This document shows positions 25,836 through 33,762 of a stretch of 64,000 nt of DNA, in pieces. The DNA is from Acidobacteriaceae bacterium KBS 89. GTDB taxonomy: Bacteria; Acidobacteriota; Terriglobia; Terriglobales; Acidobacteriaceae. The stretch lies in assembly GCA_000381605.1 (NCBI GenBank), contig KB906758.1, positions 124,001 through 188,000 on the forward strand. The letters are read 5' to 3'. How positions within the stretch are numbered: position 1 is the first letter of the stretch; the number at the start of each line of letters is the position of its first letter. The position numbers and the translations under genes are program-made. The notes under the pieces were generated by a model. The model did no database searches. It worked only from the letters and a program-made list of their open reading frames with translations, and had not been told where the DNA came from.

Positions 25836-26005
25836 CAAACACCTCAACGAGCAGAGACATTGCAAAGAATCTCGCCGCTCTCGCTCGTGTGAATTTTCAC
25901 AACCCTTTGACGGTTCTGGCATCCATACTCTAGCAAAGAAAAAGGAAACTCGACCCTTTCCCCCACCGGCCCTTGCCTCACACTTCAGAACAAGGAGAAC
26001 CTCAC

Positions 26006-26827
26006 ATGCCCACCATCACCACCAAAGACGGCACATCGATCTACTACAAGGACTGGGGCACCGGACAGCCCATCACCTTCTCGCATGGCTGGCCACTCAC
26101 CGCCGATGCTTGGGACGCACAGATGCTCTTCCTCGGCCAACAGGGCTATCGCGTCATCGCACATGACCGTCGCGGCAACGGCCGCTCCAGCCAGCCATGG
26201 GACGGCAACGACATGGACCACTACGCAGACGACCTCGCCGAGCTCATGAACTTCCTCGACCTCAAGAACACTGTCATGGTCGGCCACTCCACCGGAGGCG
26301 GCGAAGTTGCCCGTTACCTTGGCCGTCACGGCACCGGACGAGTCGCCAAAGCTGTGCTCATCGGCGCTGTCCCACCACTAATGTTGAAGACCGACAAGAA
26401 TCCCGAGGGCCTGCCGATCTCCGTCTTCGATGGTCTTCGTGCCAGCCTCGTCGCCGACCGTTCGCAGTTCTACCAGGACCTTACCCTGCCCTTCTACGGC
26501 TACAACCGAGCCGCCGCCAAGATCTCCAAGGGCGTCCAAGACAACTTCTGGCTCGCGGGCATGCTCGGCTCGCACAAGAGCCAGTACGACACCATCAAGG
26601 CGTTCTCCGAGACTGACTTCACCGAGGATCTAAAGAAAATCGACATCCCAGTCCTCGTCCTCCACGGCGAAGACGACCAGATCGTTCCCATCGTTGCGGC
26701 CGGTCTGAAGTCCGCCAAGATCGCGAAGGACGCCAAACTCAAGGTCTATCCAGGCTTCCCCCACGGCATGTGCCAAATTCACGCCGACACCATCAACGCC
26801 GACCTTCTCGCCTTCATCAAGTCCTGA
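26006..26827 (+). CDS. Alpha/beta hydrolase, non-haem haloperoxidase/perhydrolase type
   Basis: A 273-residue alpha/beta hydrolase close to cofactor-free chloroperoxidases and arylesterases. The catalytic triad is visible: Ser95 in GHSTGGG, Asp in LHGEDDQIVP (about 225) and His in FPHGMCQ (about 253). The N-terminus ITTKDGTSIYYKDWGTGQP and HDRRGNGRSSQPW are characteristic. Start at 26006 has AAGGAG upstream. It faces the TetR gene tail to tail. Confidence 0.92.
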   Translation: MPTITTKDGTSIYYKDWGTGQPITFSHGWPLTADAWDAQMLFLGQQGYRVIAHDRRGNGRSSQPWDGNDMDHYADDLAELMNFLDLKNTVMVGHSTGGGEVARYLGRHGTGRVAKAVLIGAVPPLMLKTDKNPEGLPISVFDGLRASLVADRSQFYQDLTLPFYGYNRAAAKISKGVQDNFWLAGMLGSHKSQYDTIKAFSETDFTEDLKKIDIPVLVLHGEDDQIVPIVAAGLKSAKIAKDAKLKVYPGFPHGMCQIHADTINADLLAFIKS

Positions 26828-26858
26828 TAAGCATTCAAATGTAGTGACGAATGTCGTG

Positions 26859-26886
26859 CCCCGTGTCCCGCTTCTGGGACATGGGG
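26859..26886. terminator. Hairpin between convergent hydrolase and TetR genes
   Basis: CCCCGTGTCCC (26859-26869) pairs with GGGACATGGGG (26876-26886) with one G-T pair and a 6-base loop. There is no T-run, so this may be a REP-like element as well as a terminator. Confidence 0.45.
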
Positions 26887-26897
26887 TACTCACCCAC

Positions 26898-27533
26898 TCA
26901 GTTCTTCATTGCTGGTCTTAGCGCCCCGTCCTTCAACGAACTCGTATCGATCCAGCCCCCGAGATCAAGCGCAATAGCCATACACGCCTCGCGCAGCTCA
27001 TCGGCGACAACACGATTCGCCATCGCCCGTGCCAGCACCATCCCGCCAACACACAATGCGGCCACCGCCTGTGCCTTCGCACGCCGCTGCTGGTTCGTGT
27101 CGGCCAGGCTATGTTCCAACACGCCGACCATTGCCGCAAAAACATCTTCGAACGCACGCTTCGCGTCATCTCCAGACCGTGTCACGTCGGTCGGCAGCGC
27201 AACCATAGGGCAGGAGTTTTCAACATCTTCGAAATGCTGAATCGAAAGATAGCCGCGTACTACCTGCGCCGCCGCCTCAGTTGAAGCCACATCTGCCCTC
27301 GTGTCGTCCGGTAAATGCTTCCACTCTGACTCCGTGGAGGAGCACCCCAGTACCTTGATATACAGATCGCTCTTGCTTTTGAAGTAGCTATAAAACCCGC
27401 CATGCGTCAAACCCGCACCCGACATGATCTGCTGCACGGAGACGTTGTCAAAGCCGTAACGATTGAATAGCCTGCGTGCGCTCTGAATGATCGTTGCTTC
27501 TACCCGGACCCGGTGACCAACTGGATAAGGCAT
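26898..27533 (-). CDS. TetR-family transcriptional regulator
   Basis: A 211-residue regulator. The N-terminal helix-turn-helix is ATIIQSARRLFNRYGFDNVS, VQQIMSGAGLTHGGFYSYF and KSKSDLYIKVL. The C-terminal ligand domain contains ENSCPMVALPTDV, typical of the TetR subgroup with a conserved Cys-Pro. Start taken at MPYPVGHRVR (27533); the frame is open to 27713. It is divergent from the LLM oxidoreductase at 27783 and may control it; the ligand is unknown. Confidence 0.85.
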   Translation of the reverse strand: MPYPVGHRVRVEATIIQSARRLFNRYGFDNVSVQQIMSGAGLTHGGFYSYFKSKSDLYIKVLGCSSTESEWKHLPDDTRADVASTEAAAQVVRGYLSIQHFEDVENSCPMVALPTDVTRSGDDAKRAFEDVFAAMVGVLEHSLADTNQQRRAKAQAVAALCVGGMVLARAMANRVVADELREACMAIALDLGGWIDTSSLKDGALRPAMKN

Positions 27534-27625
27534 GCGTTCCCCGAAATCTGAAGTTCTAGATATCAGCAGAGTATGGTCCGAACGTAGTTTGATGTCCAGA
27601 GAAATCATGACCATGCACATTTTTT

Positions 27626-27650
27626 CTAGTCCCAATACGGAAATGACTAG
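27626..27650. promoter_or_regulatory. Candidate TetR operator
   Basis: CTAGTC (27626-27631) and GACTAG (27645-27650) form an inverted repeat with a 13-base spacer between the divergent TetR and LLM genes. Length and position suit a TetR dimer, but the arms are short. Confidence 0.3.
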
Positions 27651-27782
27651 ACTGTCAGCACTCAAGATGCTCACGCCACAAAGCCCACCCAGCTTGTCTC
27701 CACCGGCAAGCACCTATTGAATCCAGTCCTCCCAGCACCAACCTCTGTATGCCCTTAGCATAGACAAGAGGGCACCCCGCAG

Positions 27783-28817
27783 ATGCAGATCGGCATCGAC
27801 AGCTTCGCAGCCTTAGTTCCAGACCCCATCACCGGCCACGTCGTCACCGCGCAGCAGCGCATCGCCCACCTCCTCGAAGAGATCGAGCTGGCCGACGAGG
27901 TCGGTCTCGACGTCTTCGGCCTCGGCGAGCACCACCGCAGCGAATACCTCGACTCCGCCCCCGCCATCATCCTCGCCGCCGCCGCATCGCGCACCAGCAA
28001 CATCCGCCTCACCTCTGCGGTCACCGTTCTCAGCGCTGCCGACCCCGTCCGCGTCTTCCAGAACTTCGCGACCCTCGACCTCATCTCCAACGGCCGCGCC
28101 GAGATCGTCGCAGGTCGCGGCTCCTTCATCGAGTCCTTCCCCCTCTTCGGCCTCAAGCTCGAAGACTACGACGACCTCTTCGCCGAAAAGCTCGACCTGC
28201 TCCTTACCCTCCGCGAATCCACCAACGTCCACTGGTCCGGCAGACACCGTGCCTCGCTTACCGGCCAGGGCGTCTACCCTCGCCCCGTGCAAAATCCTCT
28301 TCCCATCTGGCTCGGAGTAGGCGGCACGCCTCAGTCCTTCGCACGTGCGGGAGCCCTCGGTCTTCCTCTCATGGTTGCCATCATCGGCGGCGAACCCCAC
28401 CGCTTCCGTCCCCTCATCGACCTCTACCGCGAAGCCGGCAAACGCGCAGGCCACGCCCCCGAAACCCTCAAAGTCGGCATTCACGCCCTCGGCTACGTCG
28501 CCGACACCGACCAGCAGGCCTCCGATGACTTCTTCCCCGGTTACGCCGAAGCCTTCACCAAGATCGGCAAAGAACGCGGCTGGCCCCCCGTCACGCGCAA
28601 CCAGTTCGAAGCTCTCCGCCGTCCCAGCGGCGCTCTCATGGTCAGCGACCCCGAAACCGTAGCCGCCAAGCTCCTCCAAATGAACGAGGCCCTCGGCGGC
28701 ATCTCCCGCATCAGCTTTCAGATGAGCGTCGCCGCCCTCCCGCACGCAAAACTCCTCCACGCCACCGAACTCCTCGGCACCCGCGTAGCGCCCATCATCC
28801 GGAAAGCTCTCGTCTAA
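27783..28817 (+). CDS. LLM-class flavin-dependent oxidoreductase (luciferase-like)
   Basis: A 344-residue bacterial-luciferase-fold monooxygenase. Family blocks include VGLDVFGLGEHHRSEYLDSA, RLTSAVTVLSAADPVRVFQN, FATLDLISNGRAEIVAGRGS and PLPIWLGVGGTPQSFARAG. These enzymes use FMNH2 or F420H2; which one cannot be told here. The gene is divergent from the TetR regulator, which suggests regulation by it. Confidence 0.9.
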   Translation: MQIGIDSFAALVPDPITGHVVTAQQRIAHLLEEIELADEVGLDVFGLGEHHRSEYLDSAPAIILAAAASRTSNIRLTSAVTVLSAADPVRVFQNFATLDLISNGRAEIVAGRGSFIESFPLFGLKLEDYDDLFAEKLDLLLTLRESTNVHWSGRHRASLTGQGVYPRPVQNPLPIWLGVGGTPQSFARAGALGLPLMVAIIGGEPHRFRPLIDLYREAGKRAGHAPETLKVGIHALGYVADTDQQASDDFFPGYAEAFTKIGKERGWPPVTRNQFEALRRPSGALMVSDPETVAAKLLQMNEALGGISRISFQMSVAALPHAKLLHATELLGTRVAPIIRKALV

Positions 28818-28834
28818 TCGTTCTTTTTGTTGTC

Positions 28835-28849
28835 ATCCCCGAAGGGGAT
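28835..28849. repeat. REP-like hairpin
   Basis: ATCCCC (28835-28840) and GGGGAT (28844-28849) flank GAA. It lies between two convergent genes, with T-rich and C/T-rich sequence on both sides. It could serve as a terminator. Confidence 0.4.
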
Positions 28850-28894
28850 CTGCTTCTGCCTTTCTCCCCGGCCGAAGCTTAAGCCCGTAGCGTC

Positions 28895-29587
28895 CTAAAA
28901 CATCGGCCGCTTCGCCTTCCCCACCAGCGGAGCATTCAGCATCGCAATCATCGGCGCCGCCGCCCTGAACCGCTCCACCACATCCTTCACCAGCGTAGCC
29001 TTCATCGCCCGCTCCGCCGGCAGCCTCGCCGAGGCACCCCACTGCTTGTTCTTCAACAAATCAATCGCCGGATGCTCCTCCGGAAACCCCTTCGGCGCAC
29101 GCGTCAGCGGAACCCCATCATTCTCCGTCATCAACGACCGCAGCTTCTTCGCCCTCATCACCGCCCGAAACTCCTCATGATGCTCCGCCAGATAACGCCG
29201 TATCGCCAGCAGCTGTTCCCGCTCCGGCATATACACCCCAGCTGCAATCACCACCTCCTCAGGAGCCACGCTCAAATAAAAACCCGCCCCCGAAGTCTTC
29301 TGCAGCCCATCCCGCACCCACCACGCCGAAACATGATTCTTATAAGGCCGCTTGTCCTTGCTAAATCGAATATCTCGATAGATCCGCATGATGATCTTCT
29401 GCGGCGGCCTCACATGCATCGGCGCAAACTCCGCCATCGCCCCATTCACCTCGCCGATCAGCTTCAGCATCGGCTCCTTCAGCTCCTTCTCAAACACACC
29501 CCGCCGCGCCTCAAACCAAACGCGGTCATTATTCCGCTTCAAACCCAGCAAAAACTTGATCGCCTCGCCAGAAAAGTAAGTAGCCAT
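28895..29587 (-). CDS. DUF2461 / TIGR02453 family protein
   Basis: A 230-residue protein of a conserved family of unknown function. It begins MATYFSGEAIKFLLGLKRNN and has the typical blocks DRVWFEARRGVFEKELKEPM, MRIYRDIRFSKDKRPYKNHV, and GAGFYLSVAPEEVVIAAGVY. Start set at 29587; the frame is open to 29728 but runs through a dispersed repeat and lacks conservation there. The biochemical role is not established. Confidence 0.85.
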   Translation of the reverse strand: MATYFSGEAIKFLLGLKRNNDRVWFEARRGVFEKELKEPMLKLIGEVNGAMAEFAPMHVRPPQKIIMRIYRDIRFSKDKRPYKNHVSAWWVRDGLQKTSGAGFYLSVAPEEVVIAAGVYMPEREQLLAIRRYLAEHHEEFRAVMRAKKLRSLMTENDGVPLTRAPKGFPEEHPAIDLLKNKQWGASARLPAERAMKATLVKDVVERFRAAAPMIAMLNAPLVGKAKRPMF

Positions 29588-29638
29588 GCCCCAATCGTAA
29601 ATTGGTCCATAAGGAAATGCTCCTCCCGTCACAAATGC

Positions 29639-29683
29639 GTCATTTCGACCGGAGCGTAGCGGAGTGGAGAAATCTGCTTTCTC
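29639..29683 (+). repeat. Dispersed intergenic repeat
   Basis: GTCATTTCGACC, then GGAGCGTAGCGGAGTG, then GAGAAATCTGCTTTCT. It shares its ends and GCGGAGT core with the element inside folC (14858-14915). It lies between the divergent DUF2461 and SPFH genes. Confidence 0.7.
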
Positions 29684-29765
29684 TACCTCGGATTTAGTCG
29701 AGCCGAAATCTTCAGTTACACTCGTCACTTCTCATGTATCCTCGCTTGCAAAGGTACACACACCT

Positions 29766-30725
29766 ATGGAACCGCTGAACACTGCCTTACTCGTCTTCCT
29801 TGCCTTCCTCGCTATCATCATTCTCATCACCATCCTCAAAACCCTCTTCACCGTCCGCACCTACACCGCCGGCGTGGTCGAGCGATTCGGCAAGTTCAAC
29901 CGCATCGTCCGCCCCGGCCTCCATGTCCTCATCCCCTTCGCCGAAAGCGTCTACTTCGTCGACCTCCAGGTCAAACAGGCCCAGTTCTCGGTCGAAACCA
30001 AGACTCATGACAACGTCTTCGTCCAGATCCCCGTCTCCGTCCAATACCAGATCCTCGACGACAAGATCTACGACGCCTTCTACAAGCTCAGCGCCCCGCA
30101 AAAGCAGATCGAGTCCTTCGTCTTCAATTCCATCCTCGGTCACGTGCCCAAGCTCTCTCTCGACGAGACCTTCGAGCAGCAGTCCGGTATCTCCATCGCC
30201 GTCAAAACCGAACTAGACGCCACTATGTCCAGCTTCGGTTACAACATTCTCAACGCTCTCGTCACCGACATCGTCCCCGATGTCAAAGTCAAAGCCGCGA
30301 TGAACGACATCAACGCCGCCCAACGCGCGCAAGTCGCAGCCCAGGCCCGCGGCGAAGCCGACAAGATTCTCAAAGTTAAACAGGCCGAAGCCGAGGCCCA
30401 GTCAAAAGCCCTCCAGGGCCAGGGTATCGCCGCCGAGCGCCAGGCCATCATCGACGGCCTCCGCTCCTCCATCGAGCACTTCCGCGAGTCCGTCCCCGGA
30501 GCCACCGCCGAAGATGTCATGGCTCTCGTCCTTCTCACCCAATACTTCGACACCCTTAAAGACATCGGCACCAAAGCCGGAGCCAGCACCATCTTCCTCC
30601 CCAACAACCCAGGCGCAGCCAACGAATTCCTCACACAAATCCTTGCTGGCCTTCGCGGCAGCATGGGCAGCACCACCAACTCCCCTGCGCTCCGTGCCGT
30701 CCAATCACCATCTACATCTGCTTAA
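29766..30725 (+). CDS. SPFH/Band 7 membrane protein (stomatin/HflK-like)
   Basis: A 319-residue SPFH-domain protein: one N-terminal transmembrane helix (LLVFLAFLAIIILITILKTL), then TYTAGVVERFGKFNRIVRPG and the SPFH core. A long Ala/Gln/Glu-rich coiled coil follows (QRAQVAAQARGEADKILKVK onward). These proteins form large membrane-bound oligomers that organise lipid domains or regulate proteases. Start at 29766; the upstream frame overlaps intergenic repeat DNA. Confidence 0.9.
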   Translation: MEPLNTALLVFLAFLAIIILITILKTLFTVRTYTAGVVERFGKFNRIVRPGLHVLIPFAESVYFVDLQVKQAQFSVETKTHDNVFVQIPVSVQYQILDDKIYDAFYKLSAPQKQIESFVFNSILGHVPKLSLDETFEQQSGISIAVKTELDATMSSFGYNILNALVTDIVPDVKVKAAMNDINAAQRAQVAAQARGEADKILKVKQAEAEAQSKALQGQGIAAERQAIIDGLRSSIEHFRESVPGATAEDVMALVLLTQYFDTLKDIGTKAGASTIFLPNNPGAANEFLTQILAGLRGSMGSTTNSPALRAVQSPSTSA

Positions 30726-30777
30726 CTGAAACCATCTCGTCCCAGGGCCCAGTCCTACTCAAGAGGAGGAACAATCC

Positions 30778-32697
30778 ATGGCGACCACCAAGAAGCACGC
30801 CGCAAAATCCAAAAAATCCACCCCGAAGAAAACACCCGCCTCCGCCTGGTCCCCAAAGAAAAACGTTGTCCCGGACAGCATCGATCTGCGCGACCGGCCT
30901 TACTCACCCTCGGTGATGATCGTTCCCGCGGAGGTGCTCGCGCCGAAGATAGATATCCCCGTGCTCAATCAGCACGACACCAACGCCTGCACCGGCTTTG
31001 GCTTGGCCAGCGTGATCTTCCATTTGCAGCGGAGAGCAAAGCGCAAGCCCGAGCACTACAGCGTGTCGCCCTTCATGCTCTACTCCATGGCGCGCCGCTA
31101 CGATGAATTCCCCGGCGATCCCACAGCGGACACTGGATCAAGCCTGCGCGGCGCAATGAAGGGCTGGTACAAACACGGCGCTTGCTCAGATAAACTCTGG
31201 CTCACCGAAGCGATGCCGCCTTCCGCGAAGAACCCCGCAAATGATTGGTGGCTCGACGCAGTCAGGCGTCCGTTGGGCGCGTATTACCGAGTCGATACGC
31301 ATTCGGTAACCGACATGCAAGTCGCATTGAACGAAATCGGCGCCTTGTACGCGAGTGCCGCCTGCCACGGCGGATGGGACAATGGACTCAACGTAAAGAC
31401 AAAGAGCGGCTACTGGACCATCCCGCAACAAACGGCTACGCCAGCGGACGGCGCTCACGCCTTCGCGATCGTCGGCTACACCCGCGAGGGCTTTATCATT
31501 CAAAACTCCTGGGACACAAACTGGGGTACCGGCGGACGCGCCGTCCTCACCTATGAGGACTGGATCGCGAACGGCATGGATTGTTGGGTAGCGCAACTTG
31601 GCGTGACCACCGATCTACACCTCGAGATCGCCGGATCGACGACCCTCAGAGTCAAGCAGGGAAAAGTACGAATTGCCAGCGATGACACCCTGCGTAATCG
31701 CGAAATCAGCCCATTCATCATCGACATGGAAAACAACGGAATCCTCAGCAACACCGGCGAATTCCGAACCCAGGACGGCGACGTGCAGGCGCTCGTAACC
31801 CAGCAGCTAGGCGAGGCCCGAACGAAGTGGGGACTCGGCGCTGGCGACACAGTCGATGTCGCAATCTATGCCCACGGTGGACTCACCTCAGAGGACGGTG
31901 CCGCTAAGACCGCATCTCAGTGGATTCCCGCGCTCTACGATCACCACATCTTCCCGATCTTTCTTATGTGGGAGACCGATCTCTGGTCAACATTGGAAGA
32001 CAGAACCAAGGACCTCATCGCAAGTCAGGCGCGAATGACCGGTGGAGCACTCGACAGTGTCAAAGGTTGGTGGAATCAACGGCTGGAAAAACTTCTTGCC
32101 GTACCCGGCTCTGCGGTATGGGGTGAGATGAAGCAGAACGCCGACGCCATCTCAAGCGCCCAGCAAAGTGGAGCGATCAAACTCTACGAGGCAAGTAAGC
32201 AATCGACCTTCTTCAAAGATCAGTCCAAGGTGCGGCTGCACCTCATTGGTCATTCCGCAGGAGCGATCGTGCACAGTCATATCGTCAGTCGACTGCCCTG
32301 GAACTTTGCAAGCGTTAACTTCATGGCCCCGGCCGTGCGCGCGGACGTATTCGAAGCGGAAGTCCTCCCCGCAATCAAGAGCGGCAAGGTCAAACGCTAC
32401 AACCAATTCCACCTCTCCGACGATATCGAACAAAAAGACCCCACCTGCAAGCCGATCCTCGGATACAGTCGCTCGCTGTTGTATCTGGTCTCCGGTTCCT
32501 TCGAAAATGGAGAGACTACGCCCATCCTTGGCATGGAGAAGTACTTCAACGCCGAGATTGCCCCAGCGAACCTTCCCAACATCAGCGTATTCACGGCGCC
32601 CGGGAACGATTCAAAAAGCACCACGCACGGAGGATTCGACGACGACGTGACCACCATGCAGAAGGTCATATCACTCATCGTCGCCTCACGCCCGTGA
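30778..32697 (+). CDS. Papain-fold protease fused to an alpha/beta hydrolase
   Basis: A 639-residue two-domain protein with no signal peptide. A Lys-rich leader (about 1-28) is followed by a C1A papain-like protease domain (about 33-275). Its active-site set is visible: oxyanion Gln65 and Cys71 in LNQHDTNACTGFG, His227 in DGAHAFAIVGY, and Asn243 in IQNSWDTNWG. A linker (about 280-350) leads to an alpha/beta hydrolase domain (about 355-635) with AIYAHGGL as probable oxyanion region and nucleophile Ser493 in LIGHSAGA. The second domain's acid and His cannot be fixed by eye. The ATG has GAGGAGG upstream. I do not know a described protein with this pairing; the substrate is unknown. Confidence 0.8.
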   Translation: MATTKKHAAKSKKSTPKKTPASAWSPKKNVVPDSIDLRDRPYSPSVMIVPAEVLAPKIDIPVLNQHDTNACTGFGLASVIFHLQRRAKRKPEHYSVSPFMLYSMARRYDEFPGDPTADTGSSLRGAMKGWYKHGACSDKLWLTEAMPPSAKNPANDWWLDAVRRPLGAYYRVDTHSVTDMQVALNEIGALYASAACHGGWDNGLNVKTKSGYWTIPQQTATPADGAHAFAIVGYTREGFIIQNSWDTNWGTGGRAVLTYEDWIANGMDCWVAQLGVTTDLHLEIAGSTTLRVKQGKVRIASDDTLRNREISPFIIDMENNGILSNTGEFRTQDGDVQALVTQQLGEARTKWGLGAGDTVDVAIYAHGGLTSEDGAAKTASQWIPALYDHHIFPIFLMWETDLWSTLEDRTKDLIASQARMTGGALDSVKGWWNQRLEKLLAVPGSAVWGEMKQNADAISSAQQSGAIKLYEASKQSTFFKDQSKVRLHLIGHSAGAIVHSHIVSRLPWNFASVNFMAPAVRADVFEAEVLPAIKSGKVKRYNQFHLSDDIEQKDPTCKPILGYSRSLLYLVSGSFENGETTPILGMEKYFNAEIAPANLPNISVFTAPGNDSKSTTHGGFDDDVTTMQKVISLIVASRP

Positions 32698-32880
32698 CGT
32701 TGTGGGACGGAATGTTGCCGGGCCAGAGCAACCTCAACGCCAAGCCCAGGCCCGGCAAAACTCCGAGTTGTAATGCAATGCGGGCCTTTTATCGTCAATT
32801 TTCCCGAAAATACTAGCAATTTTGCAGAGGGAACAACCCTCCTGCACGGCATATAGTCAGGGCATGCTGAGAGCGTGCGA

Positions 32881-33279
32881 ATGACAACAAAAGCGCTGGT
32901 ACGACTATCCTCGGCGATCGAGTTGGTTACAGGCATTGGCCTCATCGCCGATCCTGGCTTAGTATTCCGTCTGCTCTTCGGCGCTGATCTTTCCACCGGT
33001 GTACCGCTCGGCCGGTTGGCTGGGTTCGCGCTCGTGTCTTTTGCGCTGGCGTGTTGGCCTCGCGGAGAAAACGTCCCCCGGCAGATCGTTCAGGCCCTCT
33101 TCCTCTATAACCTGCTCGCCGGCCTTTATCTCGGCTACCTCAAGGTTGGCGGAGTCTTCGACACCTACCTTCTAGTGGCGGCGTCCATCCTCCACGTAGG
33201 ACTGGCGCTCCTTATGGCACGTCCGGTATTTCAGGGCGCGGGTCGAATTGAATCCGAAAAGAAGCTCAACCGCCCCTAG
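32881..33279 (+). CDS. Small four-helix membrane protein
   Basis: A 132-residue integral membrane protein with about four hydrophobic segments (SSAIELVTGIGLIADPGLVF, GFALVSFALACW, IVQALFLYNLLAGLYLGYL, YLLVAASILHVGLALLMA). It has the look of DUF4345-like small membrane proteins, but assignment is tentative. The ATG at 32881 is used; a GTG two codons upstream is possible. It is convergent with the HEAT-repeat gene. Confidence 0.65.
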   Translation: MTTKALVRLSSAIELVTGIGLIADPGLVFRLLFGADLSTGVPLGRLAGFALVSFALACWPRGENVPRQIVQALFLYNLLAGLYLGYLKVGGVFDTYLLVAASILHVGLALLMARPVFQGAGRIESEKKLNRP

Positions 33280-33299
33280 CTCCAACGGAGCAAACGTGC

Positions 33300-33746
33300 T
33301 CACCGGATTCTACGCAGAGCTTCGGCAGCGTTCTCTCTCACGGCTGGAACCGCATCGTCGGAAGCAAGGCGCGTCAGCAGCGCACGAGCCTCCGTACTGT
33401 TCTCTGGTTTGGCCGCCATAGGGGCGAACTTGCGAACGCCAACGTCCTTGTCCTTCAGCAGATTGAGCAGAGTAGTGTCCGGAAGCACAATCGGCTGCTG
33501 CCCAACCGCAGCCGCGACAGCGACCCGCACCGGTGGCCGCGGATCCGCAGCCGCTCTGGTCAGAACGGCCGTCGCCTCTCTCCCCCCTACCCGGCTTGCT
33601 GCAAACACCGCCCTCGCAGCGATCCACTCCTCTTTATCGGTCAGCAGTTGTTCCAGCGCGGGCAGATCCGAAACGGTTATTCCCGCATACGTCGTCTCGG
33701 TCGGCTCGATCACGGAAAGTTTCACACGTAACTCAGCGGTAGTCAT
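33300..33746 (-). CDS. Small HEAT-repeat protein
   Basis: A 148-residue all-helical protein made of PBS-lyase/HEAT-type repeats. LPALEQLLTDKEEWIAARAV, AVLTRAAADPRPPVRVAVAA, LLNLLKDKDVGVRKFAPMAA and LLTRLASDDAVPAVRENAAE show the recurring L..L..D....VR..A pattern. There is no signal peptide, so it probably acts as a cytosolic protein-binding scaffold. It starts 16 bases after the stop of the propeller-metalloprotease gene on the same strand, so the two are very likely cotranscribed. Confidence 0.8.
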   Translation of the reverse strand: MTTAELRVKLSVIEPTETTYAGITVSDLPALEQLLTDKEEWIAARAVFAASRVGGREATAVLTRAAADPRPPVRVAVAAAVGQQPIVLPDTTLLNLLKDKDVGVRKFAPMAAKPENSTEARALLTRLASDDAVPAVRENAAEALRRIR

Positions 33747-33762
33747 GCCAGCCTCCTTGCCT

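Noticed and set aside
27813..28760. 315-codon minus-strand frame opposite the LLM oxidoreductase
   Set aside because: Glu/Gly/Val-rich shadow of a well-conserved plus-strand gene.
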